64,000 bases of DNA from assembly GCF_000377625.1 (NCBI RefSeq), contig NZ_KB898333.1, positions 1 through 64,000 of the forward strand, read 5' to 3'. Under the pieces are notes generated by a model. The model searched no databases and had not been told where the DNA came from. It was given only the letters and a program-made list of their open reading frames with translations. This DNA is from Prevotella veroralis DSM 19559 = JCM 6290 (lineage in GTDB: Bacteria; Bacteroidota; Bacteroidia; Bacteroidales; Bacteroidaceae). Positions 50,913 to 59,012 of the stretch are shown piece after piece; position 1 is the stretch's first letter, and the number at the start of each line of letters is the position of its first letter. Made by a program: the position numbers and the translations under genes.

Positions 50913-51779
50913 ATGGGAAATATGAAATGGTTTGGTAGCTGGATTGGCGGAACCTTAGGAACAATGTTGGGAAGTGGCATTCTTGGAACATTAGCGGGCT
51001 TTTGTCTTGGTAGCATCATTGATGAAGTGATGGACTCAAGGGCTGATTCCAATAATTATAACGCTAATAATCAGGATCATTACTCGCAGGGGAATGGTTA
51101 TCAACAATATCAGTATGGATGGCAGAACGGTACCCCTAATGCACAAACCTATGAGGAACAGCGCAATTCTTTCCTATTTTCTATGCTTGTATTATCATCT
51201 TATATCATCAAAGCTGATGGCAAAATAATGCATTCAGAGATGGAGTTTGTGCGTCAGTTCCTACGTCAGAACTTCGGAGAGCAAGCAGTAAATCAAGGAC
51301 AAGAAATACTCCTAAAGCTCTTTGAAGTACAAAAGCAACAAGGGGAACAGGAGTTCCGAAAGACCATCCATCAAAGTTGTACAGAGATAAAACACTATAT
51401 GGACGTTAGTCAACGACTACAATTACTCAATTACCTTGTTATCATTGCGAAAGTAGATGGATATGTAAGTCCAGAAGAGATAAAGGCTTTAAAGGAGGTT
51501 GCACGCCACTTAGGACTAACCGCAAAAGACATTGACTCAATGCTTAACATGGAGAGTGGTGCAAGAGCAGATAGTAATATAGAAGACGCTTACAAGGTAT
51601 TGGGTATATCCCCTACTGCCACTGATGACGAAGTAAAAGCAGCCTACCGCAAGATGGCTTTAAAGCATCATCCAGATCGAGTTGCAACCCTTGGAGAGGA
51701 TATCCGTAAAGCAGCAGAGAAGAAATTCCAAGACATTAACGATGCTAAAGAGCGTATCTTTAAAGCCAGAGGATTATAA
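50913..51779 (+). CDS. TerB and DnaJ domain protein (DjlA-like)
   Basis: 288 residues. N-terminal glycine-rich hydrophobic segment (WFGSWIGGTLGTMLGSGILGTLAGFCLGSII) likely anchors it in the inner membrane. A TerB-like domain covers about 85-205 (LFSMLVLSSYIIKADGKIMHSEMEFVRQFL; LLNYLVIIAKVDGYVSPEEIKAL). The C-terminal J domain has YKVLGISPTATDDEVKAAYRKMALKHHPDRV with the HPD motif. It is a DjlA-type membrane co-chaperone for DnaK. Confidence 0.88.
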   Translation: MGNMKWFGSWIGGTLGTMLGSGILGTLAGFCLGSIIDEVMDSRADSNNYNANNQDHYSQGNGYQQYQYGWQNGTPNAQTYEEQRNSFLFSMLVLSSYIIKADGKIMHSEMEFVRQFLRQNFGEQAVNQGQEILLKLFEVQKQQGEQEFRKTIHQSCTEIKHYMDVSQRLQLLNYLVIIAKVDGYVSPEEIKALKEVARHLGLTAKDIDSMLNMESGARADSNIEDAYKVLGISPTATDDEVKAAYRKMALKHHPDRVATLGEDIRKAAEKKFQDINDAKERIFKARGL

Positions 51780-51878
51780 ACATCTCTTTCTGACTTAGTT
51801 GGTTCTTGTAGAAAAGATTATCATCAAACACTCATATAGCCTCGATTTATCAATCATAAACAATACCTTAAAAAGCTT

Positions 51879-52625
51879 ATGGCAACAAAACTTAAAATAA
51901 AAACGAGCGAAGGCGACATCGTTATTCGCCTTTATGATGAGACTCCAAAACATCGTGATAACTTCTTGAAATTAGCTAAGGAGGGCTACTACAATGGTAC
52001 TCTTTTCCATCGTGTTATCAAAGACTTCATGATACAAGGTGGTGACCCAGACAGCAAGAATACGCCAAAAGGAAAGGTGTTAGGCACTGGTGGACCAGAT
52101 TATACCATCCCTGCAGAGTTTGTCTACCCACAACTCTTCCACAAGCGTGGGGCTTTAAGTGCTGCTCGCACGGGTGATGAAGTAAATCCTGAGCGTGCCA
52201 GTAGTGGTAGCCAGTTCTATATTGTATGGGGTAAGACCTATAAGCCAGCAGAACTAAAGCAGATGGAACGACAGATGGAAATGCAGCAAGAGCAAGATAT
52301 CTTCAATCAGTCAACAAAAGAACACCACGAGGAAATCATGAATCTAAGACGCAATCGTGATCGTGCAGGTTTACGGACTTTACAAGACAAGTTAATCGAG
52401 GAGACCAAAACAAGATGCAAACAGCAAGGTAAACCGACCTTCACACCAGAGCAAACTGAAGCCTATACCACAATAGGTGGTACTCCTTTCCTTGACAACC
52501 AATACACTGTCTTTGGTGAAGTTGAGGAAGGACTAGACATCGTAGAACGTATCCAGAACTGTGCTACTGACCGTAATGATCAACCAATAAAAGACGTAAA
52601 AATTGAGGCAGTAGACGTCTTATAA
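51879..52625 (+). CDS. Cyclophilin-type peptidyl-prolyl isomerase
   Basis: 248 residues. Cyclophilin core: IVIRLYDETPKHRDNFLKLAKEGYYNGTLFHRVIKDFMIQGGDP, GALSAARTGDEVNPERASSGSQFYIVWGK, and after an insert of about 65 charged helical residues, FLDNQYTVFGEVEEGLDIVERI. No signal peptide, so cytoplasmic. The insert between the two core parts is usual for Bacteroidetes members. It ends at a terminator. Confidence 0.9.
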   Translation: MATKLKIKTSEGDIVIRLYDETPKHRDNFLKLAKEGYYNGTLFHRVIKDFMIQGGDPDSKNTPKGKVLGTGGPDYTIPAEFVYPQLFHKRGALSAARTGDEVNPERASSGSQFYIVWGKTYKPAELKQMERQMEMQQEQDIFNQSTKEHHEEIMNLRRNRDRAGLRTLQDKLIEETKTRCKQQGKPTFTPEQTEAYTTIGGTPFLDNQYTVFGEVEEGLDIVERIQNCATDRNDQPIKDVKIEAVDVL

Positions 52626-52643
52626 AAAGGTATAAACACAAGA

Positions 52644-52683
52644 CCCTTATCTATTTGATGTTCATAAACCACGTAGATAAGGG
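52644..52683 (+). terminator. Cyclophilin gene terminator
   Basis: CCCTTATCTA pairs with TAGATAAGGG, followed by CTTCCTCTTAT. Confidence 0.75.
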
Positions 52684-52737
52684 CTTCCTCTTATAATAAC
52701 CACCGAGAACGTGTAACAATGTTACACTATATCGTAA

Positions 52738-53079
52738 TTAACGAAGGTGTGTCAAAAGCAATTCTAAGTTCTTTTGTCTTGTTGCATCCATTATTAAGAA
52801 GATGTCAACAAGTGCCCAAATGTAACATCCACCACCTGTCAATAGCTTGCCAACTCCTAGTCCTATATCACCAATATAGAATCTATCAACACCTAATGCA
52901 CCAACAAGTATCGACAAGATAATAGATATTGTCGGATCTTTCATGCTATTTATGAGAACGAGGACGTCAGATTCATTCATATCAGAATCAAGCAATTTCT
53001 CACGAACACTATGTAAACTTTCAGATGGAATCTTCGATCCCATCATCATCAATAGCTGATTCACTTTCTCTTGTTCCAT
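52738..53079 (-). CDS. TM2-domain protein
   Basis: 113 residues from the ATG at 53079 (MEQEKVNQLLMMMGSKIP); an ATG at 53109 gives 10 more. N-terminal helical part, then two membrane helices of a TM2 domain (ISIILSILVGALGVDRFYIGDIGLGVGKLLTGGGCYIWALVDIFLI). Function unknown. It follows two other small membrane-protein genes on the same strand. Confidence 0.85.
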   Translation of the reverse strand: MEQEKVNQLLMMMGSKIPSESLHSVREKLLDSDMNESDVLVLINSMKDPTISIILSILVGALGVDRFYIGDIGLGVGKLLTGGGCYIWALVDIFLIMDATRQKNLELLLTHLR

Positions 53080-53147
53080 TATCTTTATCTTTAAAGTTAA
53101 ATATTCCATTCATACTTCTGTATCCAATAACAGCAACAGAAGAAATA

Positions 53148-53528
53148 TCAAATATGCAAGATATTCCTCACCACAAGCCAAACAAAGAATAGAACGACAT
53201 ACAATAAGATAAGTCTTCTATCCTCTATTACACTCGCCAATTTTCGTTTAAAATTACCCGCAGGAAGTAATGCCCGAACCCCAAATAAGGACAAATAAGG
53301 GGCTCCGAATAACAAGAAGTAATTGTAATGGATTGCTTCTAGAACCTTTCCTTGCAATAAAGCGTGCAATGCCCGTTGTAATCCACAACCAGGACATTGC
53401 AATCCTGTTACCACCTTAAATGGACATTTCGGAGCCCAGAAAGAGGTAACAGGATTGTATAAATAATATATTACTAATAAGGCTATTCCTAAAAGAAGAG
53501 CCCCTATAACTTTCTTCTTAGACCTCAA
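53148..53528 (-). CDS. DUF2752 membrane protein (TTG start)
   Basis: 126 residues. Signal-anchor N-terminus (VIGALLLGIALLVIYYLYNP), then CPFKVVTGLQCPGCGLQRALHALLQGKVLEAIHYNYFLLF, the DUF2752 motif with its CxxCG pattern, and two more membrane segments. The start appears to be TTG at 53528, 3 bases after the preceding stop, suggesting coupled translation. Function unknown. Confidence 0.82.
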   Translation of the reverse strand: MRSKKKVIGALLLGIALLVIYYLYNPVTSFWAPKCPFKVVTGLQCPGCGLQRALHALLQGKVLEAIHYNYFLLFGAPYLSLFGVRALLPAGNFKRKLASVIEDRRLILLYVVLFFVWLVVRNILHI

Positions 53529-53531
53529 TTT

Positions 53532-53804
53532 TTAGTGTGATAATGTGCTTAAATACCCCAGACCACCAAAGAAAGCAAGGTAAATGATCTGGAATACTAA
53601 GCCAGCAACTATACCGATAATACTCCACTTCTTAGCATCTGCAGAAGCAGCCTCTGCCGCATCGTATTGCTTCATCGAGTAGTAATCGTTCACCTTTATT
53701 GAACGGATGATTGCATAAATGCCAAGTGGCAAACAACAGCAAAGAGTAGAGAAAATTGCTAAAGGCAAATAATTGTTTGGTTTTGGACGGTTTAATTCTT
53801 CCAT
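53532..53804 (-). CDS. CD225/dispanin-like membrane protein
   Basis: 90 residues from the ATG at 53804 (MEELNRPKPNNYLPLAIFSTLCCCLPLGIYAII); a longer form starts at 53864. The first membrane segment with CCCLPLGI and the loop YDAAEAASADAKKWSIIGIVAG are the dispanin/CD225 pattern. It is first of three small membrane-protein genes (this, DUF2752, TM2). These often cluster in Bacteroidetes; function unknown. Confidence 0.85.
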   Translation of the reverse strand: MEELNRPKPNNYLPLAIFSTLCCCLPLGIYAIIRSIKVNDYYSMKQYDAAEAASADAKKWSIIGIVAGLVFQIIYLAFFGGLGYLSTLSH

Positions 53805-54017
53805 AATAGTACATTTTAAGCCAGTCTCCCATGGCTGAATTAGCTTATAAGTTTTACTTTTCACACAGTACTCAAGTTGGGGAGAACCTAAAAGGCAACT
53901 CTCATTCCATGTGCTACTTAACGTTCAATTAAATTGACTTAAGTCTATGGCAAAGATATAAAAATAACGTTAAAGTAACAAATAAATTGATAGAAAGTAT
54001 TTGAATCAACCAAAAAT

Positions 54018-54053
54018 TCCCTCACCTAACACGTACTTGTGCATAGATGAGGG
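54018..54053 (-). terminator. Terminator of the zinc-ribbon gene
   Basis: ATCCCTCA pairs with TGAGGGAA, followed on the minus strand by TTTTTGG. Confidence 0.7.
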
Positions 54054-54100
54054 ATATTCTTTTACTACTCCTTCTGTAAGAAGTCAAATCCAAGCAAGGC

Positions 54101-54925
54101 TTACTCGCCCTCTTCCTCCTTCTTCTTACGAGTTGTTCTACGCTTCTTTGGCTTCTCTTCAACAGGCTTTTCTACCTTCACACCTGCCAACTCTGGATCA
54201 ATAAGAATTCGACCGCAATACTCGCAGACAATTATCTTCTTATGCATCTTTACATCTAACTGACGCTGTGGTGGAATCTTATTAAAGCAACCGCCACAAG
54301 CATCACGTTGTACGTAAACAATGCCCAATCCATTGCGAGCTCCGCGACGGATACGCTTGAAACTACGCAACAAACCCGGTTCTATTCGCGTCTCTAACTC
54401 TGCAGCTTTCTCTTTCAACAAGCCTTCCTCTTCGCGCGTCTCCTGCATAATCTCATCCAGTTCACTACGCTTCTCTTCGAGTGCATGCTGTCGATCCTCC
54501 AATAGCAAACGGGTTTCCTCAAGGTCTCTTTGCTTCTCTTCAACCTTATATTGAGCTTCTTTTATCTTCTTATTACAAAGCTCAATCTCTAGTGTTTGGA
54601 ACTCAATCTCCTTTGTCAACGTGTCATACTCACGGTTGTTAGCGACAGTATCCAATTGCTTGTTGTAACGTTCCAAACTTGCTTGAGCCTCAACAATATC
54701 GCCTTTCTTCTGAGTGATAGCACTCTGGAAGTCCTTAATATCCAGCTCTATCTTCTCAATACGAGTACGCAAACCTTCCAAACCATCCTCCAAGTCACGA
54801 ACTTCTAGTGGTAACTCTCCACGCAAAGCACGCTTCTCGTCGATAGCAGAAAGGGTTGTCTGTAACTGGAAAAGATTCTTTAGCTTCTCCTCTACTGGTA
54901 ACTCTTTTGGATCTTTCTTTGCCAT
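54101..54925 (-). CDS. C4 zinc-ribbon coiled-coil protein (CdsZ-type)
   Basis: 274 residues. Residues about 30-180 are a long coiled coil (LEGLRTRIEKIELDIKDFQSAITQKKGDIVEAQASLERY and similar). A C-terminal zinc ribbon follows (CGGCFNKIPPQ ... CEYCGRIL), then a basic tail. The PF02591-like family is conserved in many bacteria with unclear function. It is followed at 55013 by the Nif3-like gene upstream on the same strand, probably one operon, as is common in Bacteroidetes. Confidence 0.87.
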   Translation of the reverse strand: MAKKDPKELPVEEKLKNLFQLQTTLSAIDEKRALRGELPLEVRDLEDGLEGLRTRIEKIELDIKDFQSAITQKKGDIVEAQASLERYNKQLDTVANNREYDTLTKEIEFQTLEIELCNKKIKEAQYKVEEKQRDLEETRLLLEDRQHALEEKRSELDEIMQETREEEGLLKEKAAELETRIEPGLLRSFKRIRRGARNGLGIVYVQRDACGGCFNKIPPQRQLDVKMHKKIIVCEYCGRILIDPELAGVKVEKPVEEKPKKRRTTRKKKEEEGE

Positions 54926-55012
54926 AGTTCTTATCTTAATTATAATTCAATACTATTCATCAATATCTGTTCTTACGATTTACCAACCCTATGGTAGAAT
55001 CATCCCAACCTA

Positions 55013-55828
55013 TTAGAAATAGATAATAGGATTCGTATTTATCTCTGAAATACAGCACTTAACACCTGGGCAATCACGTTCTATCACGTCACGTAATACC
55101 TCCGTTGTATATTGCTCACTCTGATAATGACCAATAACACATAACAGTATCTCTTGCTCGTGACCGAAGAACTCATGGTAACCCATCTCACCCGTCACGA
55201 AAGCATCAGCACCTGCAGCGATTGCATCAGGCAACAGGAACGAGCCAGAACCACCACAAACAGCAACGCTGCGAATCTCTCTGCGAAGCAATTCATTTGC
55301 TTGAACGCACTCTACATCAAACTTCTTTTTCAGTAAGATAACCAAATCGTCTGCTGCTAAGGACTCATCAAACTCGCCAATAACACCATCACCTCCCGTC
55401 ACCATATCGCCCGTTTGTGGACTAACAACATGTTTACTCTGACCGAAGAAACGTGCATTCTTTAATCCAAGTTTCTCTGCTATCTTGAAGTTAACGCCAT
55501 TCTCTGCCGAATCAAGATTAGTGTGCATAGCCACAATAACGATGTCATTCTTAATAGCCTTTATCACTGTGCGTTGCACATAATCGGTATCTGATACTTG
55601 AGAGAGCTTACGGAAGATGAGAGGATGATGTGCAACTATCATGTTACAACCGTGTTGTATGGCTTCATCCACCACTTTCTCTGTCACATCAAGACACAAC
55701 AAAGCCCCTGATACTTCCGCCTCCGTCAATCCAACTTGCAGACCAGCATTATCATAACTCGCCTGCAAGGGCAAAGGCGCGAACCGTTCAAGGGCATCAA
55801 TAACTTCCTTTATTTTCACGCTACGCAT
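55013..55828 (-). CDS. Nif3-like dinuclear metal-centre protein
   Basis: 271 residues. Family metal ligands are visible: VAHHPLIFR (HH), AMHTNLDSAENGVN (H and D) and, near the end, GEMGYHEFFGHEQ with a His and a Glu. A central insert is absent, so this is the short form (about 265 residues). The family forms hexamers; its biological role is unsettled, with GTP cyclohydrolase-like ties in some bacteria. The promoter is at 55842-55872. Confidence 0.9.
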   Translation of the reverse strand: MRSVKIKEVIDALERFAPLPLQASYDNAGLQVGLTEAEVSGALLCLDVTEKVVDEAIQHGCNMIVAHHPLIFRKLSQVSDTDYVQRTVIKAIKNDIVIVAMHTNLDSAENGVNFKIAEKLGLKNARFFGQSKHVVSPQTGDMVTGGDGVIGEFDESLAADDLVILLKKKFDVECVQANELLRREIRSVAVCGGSGSFLLPDAIAAGADAFVTGEMGYHEFFGHEQEILLCVIGHYQSEQYTTEVLRDVIERDCPGVKCCISEINTNPIIYF

Positions 55829-55841
55829 AAGTTTTAGACTG

Positions 55842-55872
55842 CAAAGGTAACAATTTTATTCCACATTCGCAA
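55842..55872 (-). promoter_or_regulatory. Nif3-like gene promoter
   Basis: Minus strand TTG (55870-55872), 20 bp, TACCTTTG (55842-55849). The leader is about 10 nt. Confidence 0.65.
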
Positions 55873-55954
55873 CTCTTACCTTTCGTTATTTTAGACCTTT
55901 ACACGAGTGGCGCTCCTTATCCTTCAGTCATCCGCCAAACAATCTCCTGGGATC

Positions 55955-56848
55955 TTACTCCTGTATGATCAAGTAACGAGATACATTCCAGAACTTATCC
56001 GCATTAGTAATGGTAAGCGTTGTTGTACCGTCTTCATTCGTTGTCAATCTATAACTTGACTCTGGATTTGGAGACAATATCTTAGGAGATGTCGACTTAA
56101 TCGTCAATGTTGTTAACTCGTTCCGATTACCCTTGACGAAATTCTCTTCTGTGATATTATTGTTATTTATCTTTTTAGAGAAAAGCGTCGTCTTCAATAA
56201 TCCCTTATCCTTCAGTGTCTGCTTATCAGCTATGATATAAAAAACTTCTTTCGGTTGTTCCTCATGCTTCACCGCCTTTACTCTCGGCTTATTGTCCTCT
56301 GCTACAGACATATCAAACTTGTAGCGCAAAGCATCAACACTGTTAGATTGATTCAGGACGATATACTTCAACTGATCGACACTGACGTCCTTTCTATTGG
56401 CAACAGCCTCTAATTCAGCCATACGAGCACCCTTTTCCTTCAACTGAGAAGCGAGGAACTCTATCATTTTATAGAGCTTTTCTATAGTGCCACTCTTATC
56501 TGATGAGACTTCAGTCTGCTTATTCTTTTCACTCAACAACTTATCTATTTGCTTCTGTTTCTCTGCCAACAACGTACCGAGACCCTTAATCTGCTGGATG
56601 ATTTTAGACTTCTTATTCGCATGTTCAGTGGTCTTACATAGCATTGCCTCTTGCGATGAGATAAGATCCAAATTATCCGATATTTCGTCTATCGAAGCCG
56701 TCAGTTGACTAATAGCCTCGTTCTCTCTTGACGGGGGAGTGACATTGATTGCCTCTCGTTTCGGTGCTGGACGCTTCACATCCTCACATGAAGTACATGC
56801 GACGAGACCAACAAAAACAATCAGAGAAGTTATTTTAATTCGTTTCAT
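55955..56848 (-). CDS. Coiled-coil lipoprotein, uncharacterised
   Basis: 297 residues with a lipoprotein signal (SLIVFVGLVACTSCED). A coiled coil covers about 45-170 (LTASIDEISDNLDLISSQEAML; GTLLAEKQKQIDKLLSEKNKQ; IEFLASQLKEKGARMAELEAV). The C-terminal part (KEVFYIIADKQTLKDKGLLKTTLFSKKINNNNI ... LTITNADKFWNVSRYLIIQE) resembles a conserved Bacteroidetes domain in which an envelope protein ends after a coiled coil. Function unknown. The -7 box TATCTTTG is at 56870-56877 (minus). Confidence 0.82.
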   Translation of the reverse strand: MKRIKITSLIVFVGLVACTSCEDVKRPAPKREAINVTPPSRENEAISQLTASIDEISDNLDLISSQEAMLCKTTEHANKKSKIIQQIKGLGTLLAEKQKQIDKLLSEKNKQTEVSSDKSGTIEKLYKMIEFLASQLKEKGARMAELEAVANRKDVSVDQLKYIVLNQSNSVDALRYKFDMSVAEDNKPRVKAVKHEEQPKEVFYIIADKQTLKDKGLLKTTLFSKKINNNNITEENFVKGNRNELTTLTIKSTSPKILSPNPESSYRLTTNEDGTTTLTITNADKFWNVSRYLIIQE

Positions 56849-57335
56849 CTATGCAAATAAATATCGCTGCAAAGATACTTTTTTTATATCAACAAACCAT
56901 CAGTAATATATTAAAAATCCTAATAAAAAGGAAAACAGATGATATCATCTTGCCGTCTTAACACGCTTTCCTATTATCTTTCCGATATGCTTCTATTATA
57001 GAGCTAACCCTTATCTATAATACTCCAAATGCTTTTTTACACCGAAAAATAGATTATTTTTACATTGGCTTTAAGCTGTTCACCTCTTATTTTTAGTTTA
57101 TTTTCTTAGTTAGGCAAGTCTCTTTTCAGGTATTACTAACAATACTCTATTATTCAAATGGACATGTTTTGCAACAAAGGAAAGTAGGTCTACAATAGGT
57201 AAAAGATAACTTTAAGACAACAAAAAAAACCGAACCGAGATCCTTAACAGACCTCAGTTCGACTCTTCTATAATTCTCTCTCAAACTTTCTTTATTCTTT
57301 TGTAGCTACAAAACTCTTATTAATTAGAGCTGGCA
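56849..57335. other. Gap with AT-rich repeat and the small-gene terminator
   Basis: It holds the promoter of the lipoprotein gene (56870-56877), a 14-bp palindrome AGATGATATCATCT near 56938-56951, the possible 85-bp element copy 2 (57044-57128) and the terminator at 57222-57261. Confidence 0.5.
57222..57261 (-). terminator. Terminator of the 34-codon gene
   Basis: CGAACTGAG pairs with CTCGGTTCG (one G-T pair), followed on the minus strand by eight T. Confidence 0.88.
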
Positions 57336-57440
57336 TTATGCCAGACAAGTAGCGCGTCCCTCGTTATACTCACTGATAACATTAATCATGTAATGGAGGA
57401 ACTTGCGCGCCATGGATGATTTCTTAATACTCTTTTTCAT
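57336..57440 (-). CDS. 34-codon small protein gene
   Basis: An ORF of 34 codons beginning MKKSIKKSSMARK and ending GRATCLA, too short for usual gene finding. The start is preceded by AAGAAAGGAAACACGTT, a purine-rich site. A complete promoter (57568-57599), a leader of about 120 nt with three hairpins, and a strong terminator (57222-57261) frame it as one transcript. The product has a basic N-terminus and a possible amphipathic helix (FLHYMINVISEY) with one Cys near the end. A leader or regulatory RNA role is the alternative. Four FNR-like boxes lie upstream. Confidence 0.6.
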   Translation of the reverse strand: MKKSIKKSSMARKFLHYMINVISEYNEGRATCLA

Positions 57441-57560
57441 AACGTGTTTCCTTTCTTTTTACCTGTTAAACAATCTTTTACCTTGTGTTTACCTACTGAG
57501 ATTGAAGCCTTCTTAATGGTAATCTTATTACCTTGAAGAGACATCTCTTATGTCTTGTTC
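57441..57560 (-). ncRNA. Structured 5' leader of the 34-codon gene
   Basis: The predicted start is near 57560. The leader contains AAGAGA-TG-TCTCTT, GGTAAT-AAG-ATTACC and GAAG-G-CTTC stems (read on the minus strand), then the ribosome-binding stretch. It could control translation or be the functional part itself. Confidence 0.45.
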
Positions 57561-57567
57561 GTGGTTG

Positions 57568-57714
57568 CAAAGTTAGTGCAGTTTAGCTCTACACACAAAG
57601 AATAGGCTCATTTAACCGCAAAAAACAGGTTTTAATTGACGCCTATCAAACCTCTTGATACATATCAAACGCTATGATTGACTTACATCAAGCCTCTCTA
57701 TTGATATAAATCAA
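57568..57714 (-). promoter_or_regulatory. Promoter with four FNR-like boxes
   Basis: -7 TAACTTTG (57568-57575) and -33 TTTG (57596-57599), gap 20. FNR-like boxes: TTGAC-GCCT-ATCAA (57636-57649), TTGAT-ACAT-ATCAA (57655-57668), TTGAC-TTAC-ATCAA (57678-57691), TTGAT-ATAA-ATCAA (57701-57714). Centres lie about 82, 101, 124 and 147 bp upstream of the predicted start; the first two match those at 42305-42337. aguA lies on the other side and could also be a target. Confidence 0.65.
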
Positions 57715-57803
57715 GCATATTCTACACCGCACCTAACCCATGGTGTGCGTCATAGACAAGTAAAAAATACACCTGCAAGAACGCCTATCACGTTTTCTTT
57801 TCT

Positions 57804-57811
57804 TACCTTTG
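57804..57811 (+). promoter_or_regulatory. aguA -7 box just before the start codon
   Basis: TACCTTTG ends 4 bases before the ATG at 57816. The expected start site falls on or next to the ATG, so the mRNA would be leaderless. Confidence 0.6.
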
Positions 57812-57815
57812 CAAC

Positions 57816-58889
57816 ATGAACACAAACAAACTCCACGGTTTCAGATTGCCTGCGGAATGGGAGCCACAAAGGGCTATCATGCTGATATGGCCACACGAGG
57901 ACACCGATTGGCGACCTTATTTAAAGGAGATAACAGAGGTTTATCTCCAAATGGCTGATGCGATCACTCGACACGAAGAATTGCTTATCACTGCAAGAGA
58001 CACGGATTTAGTGCGCCGTTTACTGGCTGAACATCTCACAAAAGAGCAGATGAATCAAGTAACTCTCTTCGCTTGTGACAACAATGACACATGGGCTCGT
58101 GATGTCGCTCCTATCACACTTGTTCCTAACAAGGAATCGAATGGAAAGGGGCAAACCAACGCCCTACTCGACTTCTGTTTCAATGGTTGGGGGGAGAAGT
58201 TTGCCGCTGATAAGGATAATAGAATCAACCAGCAAGTTTATGAAGCAGGGCTTTTCGAAGGTACACTTGAACCTCACAAGGACTTCGTTATAGAGGGAGG
58301 TTCGATTGAAAGTGACGGTAAGCACACCCTCTTCACAACGACTGGTTGTCTCATGGCTCCCCATCGCAACGAGCCATTAAGTAAGGAGGATATAGACGAG
58401 AAGTTGCGTTCGTTCTTCCCTAACATTGAACATGTAGTATGGTTGGATCATGGTAAATTAGCAGGAGATGATACTGATGGACACATTGATACTATCGTTC
58501 GTATTGCGCCAAATGACACCTTATTATATATAAGGTGTGACGACCCACAAGACGAGCACTATGCTGACTTCTATCATTTGGAGGAGCAGTTACAGGGCTT
58601 AAGGACTTCAGAGGGGAAGCCTTATCACCTACTCCCTCTGCCCATGCCCAATGCTATCTATGATGATGGCGAGCGACTTCCTGCCACTCATGCGAACTTC
58701 CTTATCATCAACGGGGCTGTACTCGTGCCCACATATAACCAACCACAGAAGGACAGGGAGGCTATAGAGCAGATACAAAGGGCGTTCCCAGATAGGGAGA
58801 TAATAGGTATTGACAGCAGAACTATCATCCGACAGCATGGTTCAATACACTGTTTAACTATGCAACTACCGCTTTCCCCTGCTCTTTAA
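57816..58889 (+). CDS. aguA: Agmatine deiminase
   Basis: 357 residues. Family text: FRLPAEWEPQRAIMLIWPHEDTDW (N-terminus), TWARDVAPI, DFCFNGWGEKF, IEGGSIESDGKHTLFTT, LDHGKLAGDDTDGHIDTIVRI, and the catalytic Cys in GSIHC at about residue 346. It turns agmatine into N-carbamoylputrescine in putrescine synthesis. The start fits the family N-terminus even though the -7 box lies 4 bases before the ATG. The next step is encoded by aguB 123 bases downstream. Confidence 0.94.
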   Translation: MNTNKLHGFRLPAEWEPQRAIMLIWPHEDTDWRPYLKEITEVYLQMADAITRHEELLITARDTDLVRRLLAEHLTKEQMNQVTLFACDNNDTWARDVAPITLVPNKESNGKGQTNALLDFCFNGWGEKFAADKDNRINQQVYEAGLFEGTLEPHKDFVIEGGSIESDGKHTLFTTTGCLMAPHRNEPLSKEDIDEKLRSFFPNIEHVVWLDHGKLAGDDTDGHIDTIVRIAPNDTLLYIRCDDPQDEHYADFYHLEEQLQGLRTSEGKPYHLLPLPMPNAIYDDGERLPATHANFLIINGAVLVPTYNQPQKDREAIEQIQRAFPDREIIGIDSRTIIRQHGSIHCLTMQLPLSPAL

Positions 58890-58953
58890 CAGAAGAGAAA
58901 AGACATTGAGAAAGTATTTATCCCACTGCATAATATTAACTTTTAAAACAACT

Positions 58954-58997
58954 CCAACCGCTCCGAAGCAAGCTATTTCACGCTTCGGACAAGTTGG
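58954..58997 (+). other. Stable hairpin in the aguA-aguB gap
   Basis: CCAAC pairs with GTTGG, and CCGAAGC with GCTTCGG, separated by a 4-by-4 internal loop (CGCT/ACAA), with a 12-base apical loop. No T tract follows and the aguB ATG is 15 bases further on, so it is more likely an RNA stability or translation-control element than a terminator. Confidence 0.55.
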
Positions 58998-59012
58998 AAA
59001 ACATATTAATAG

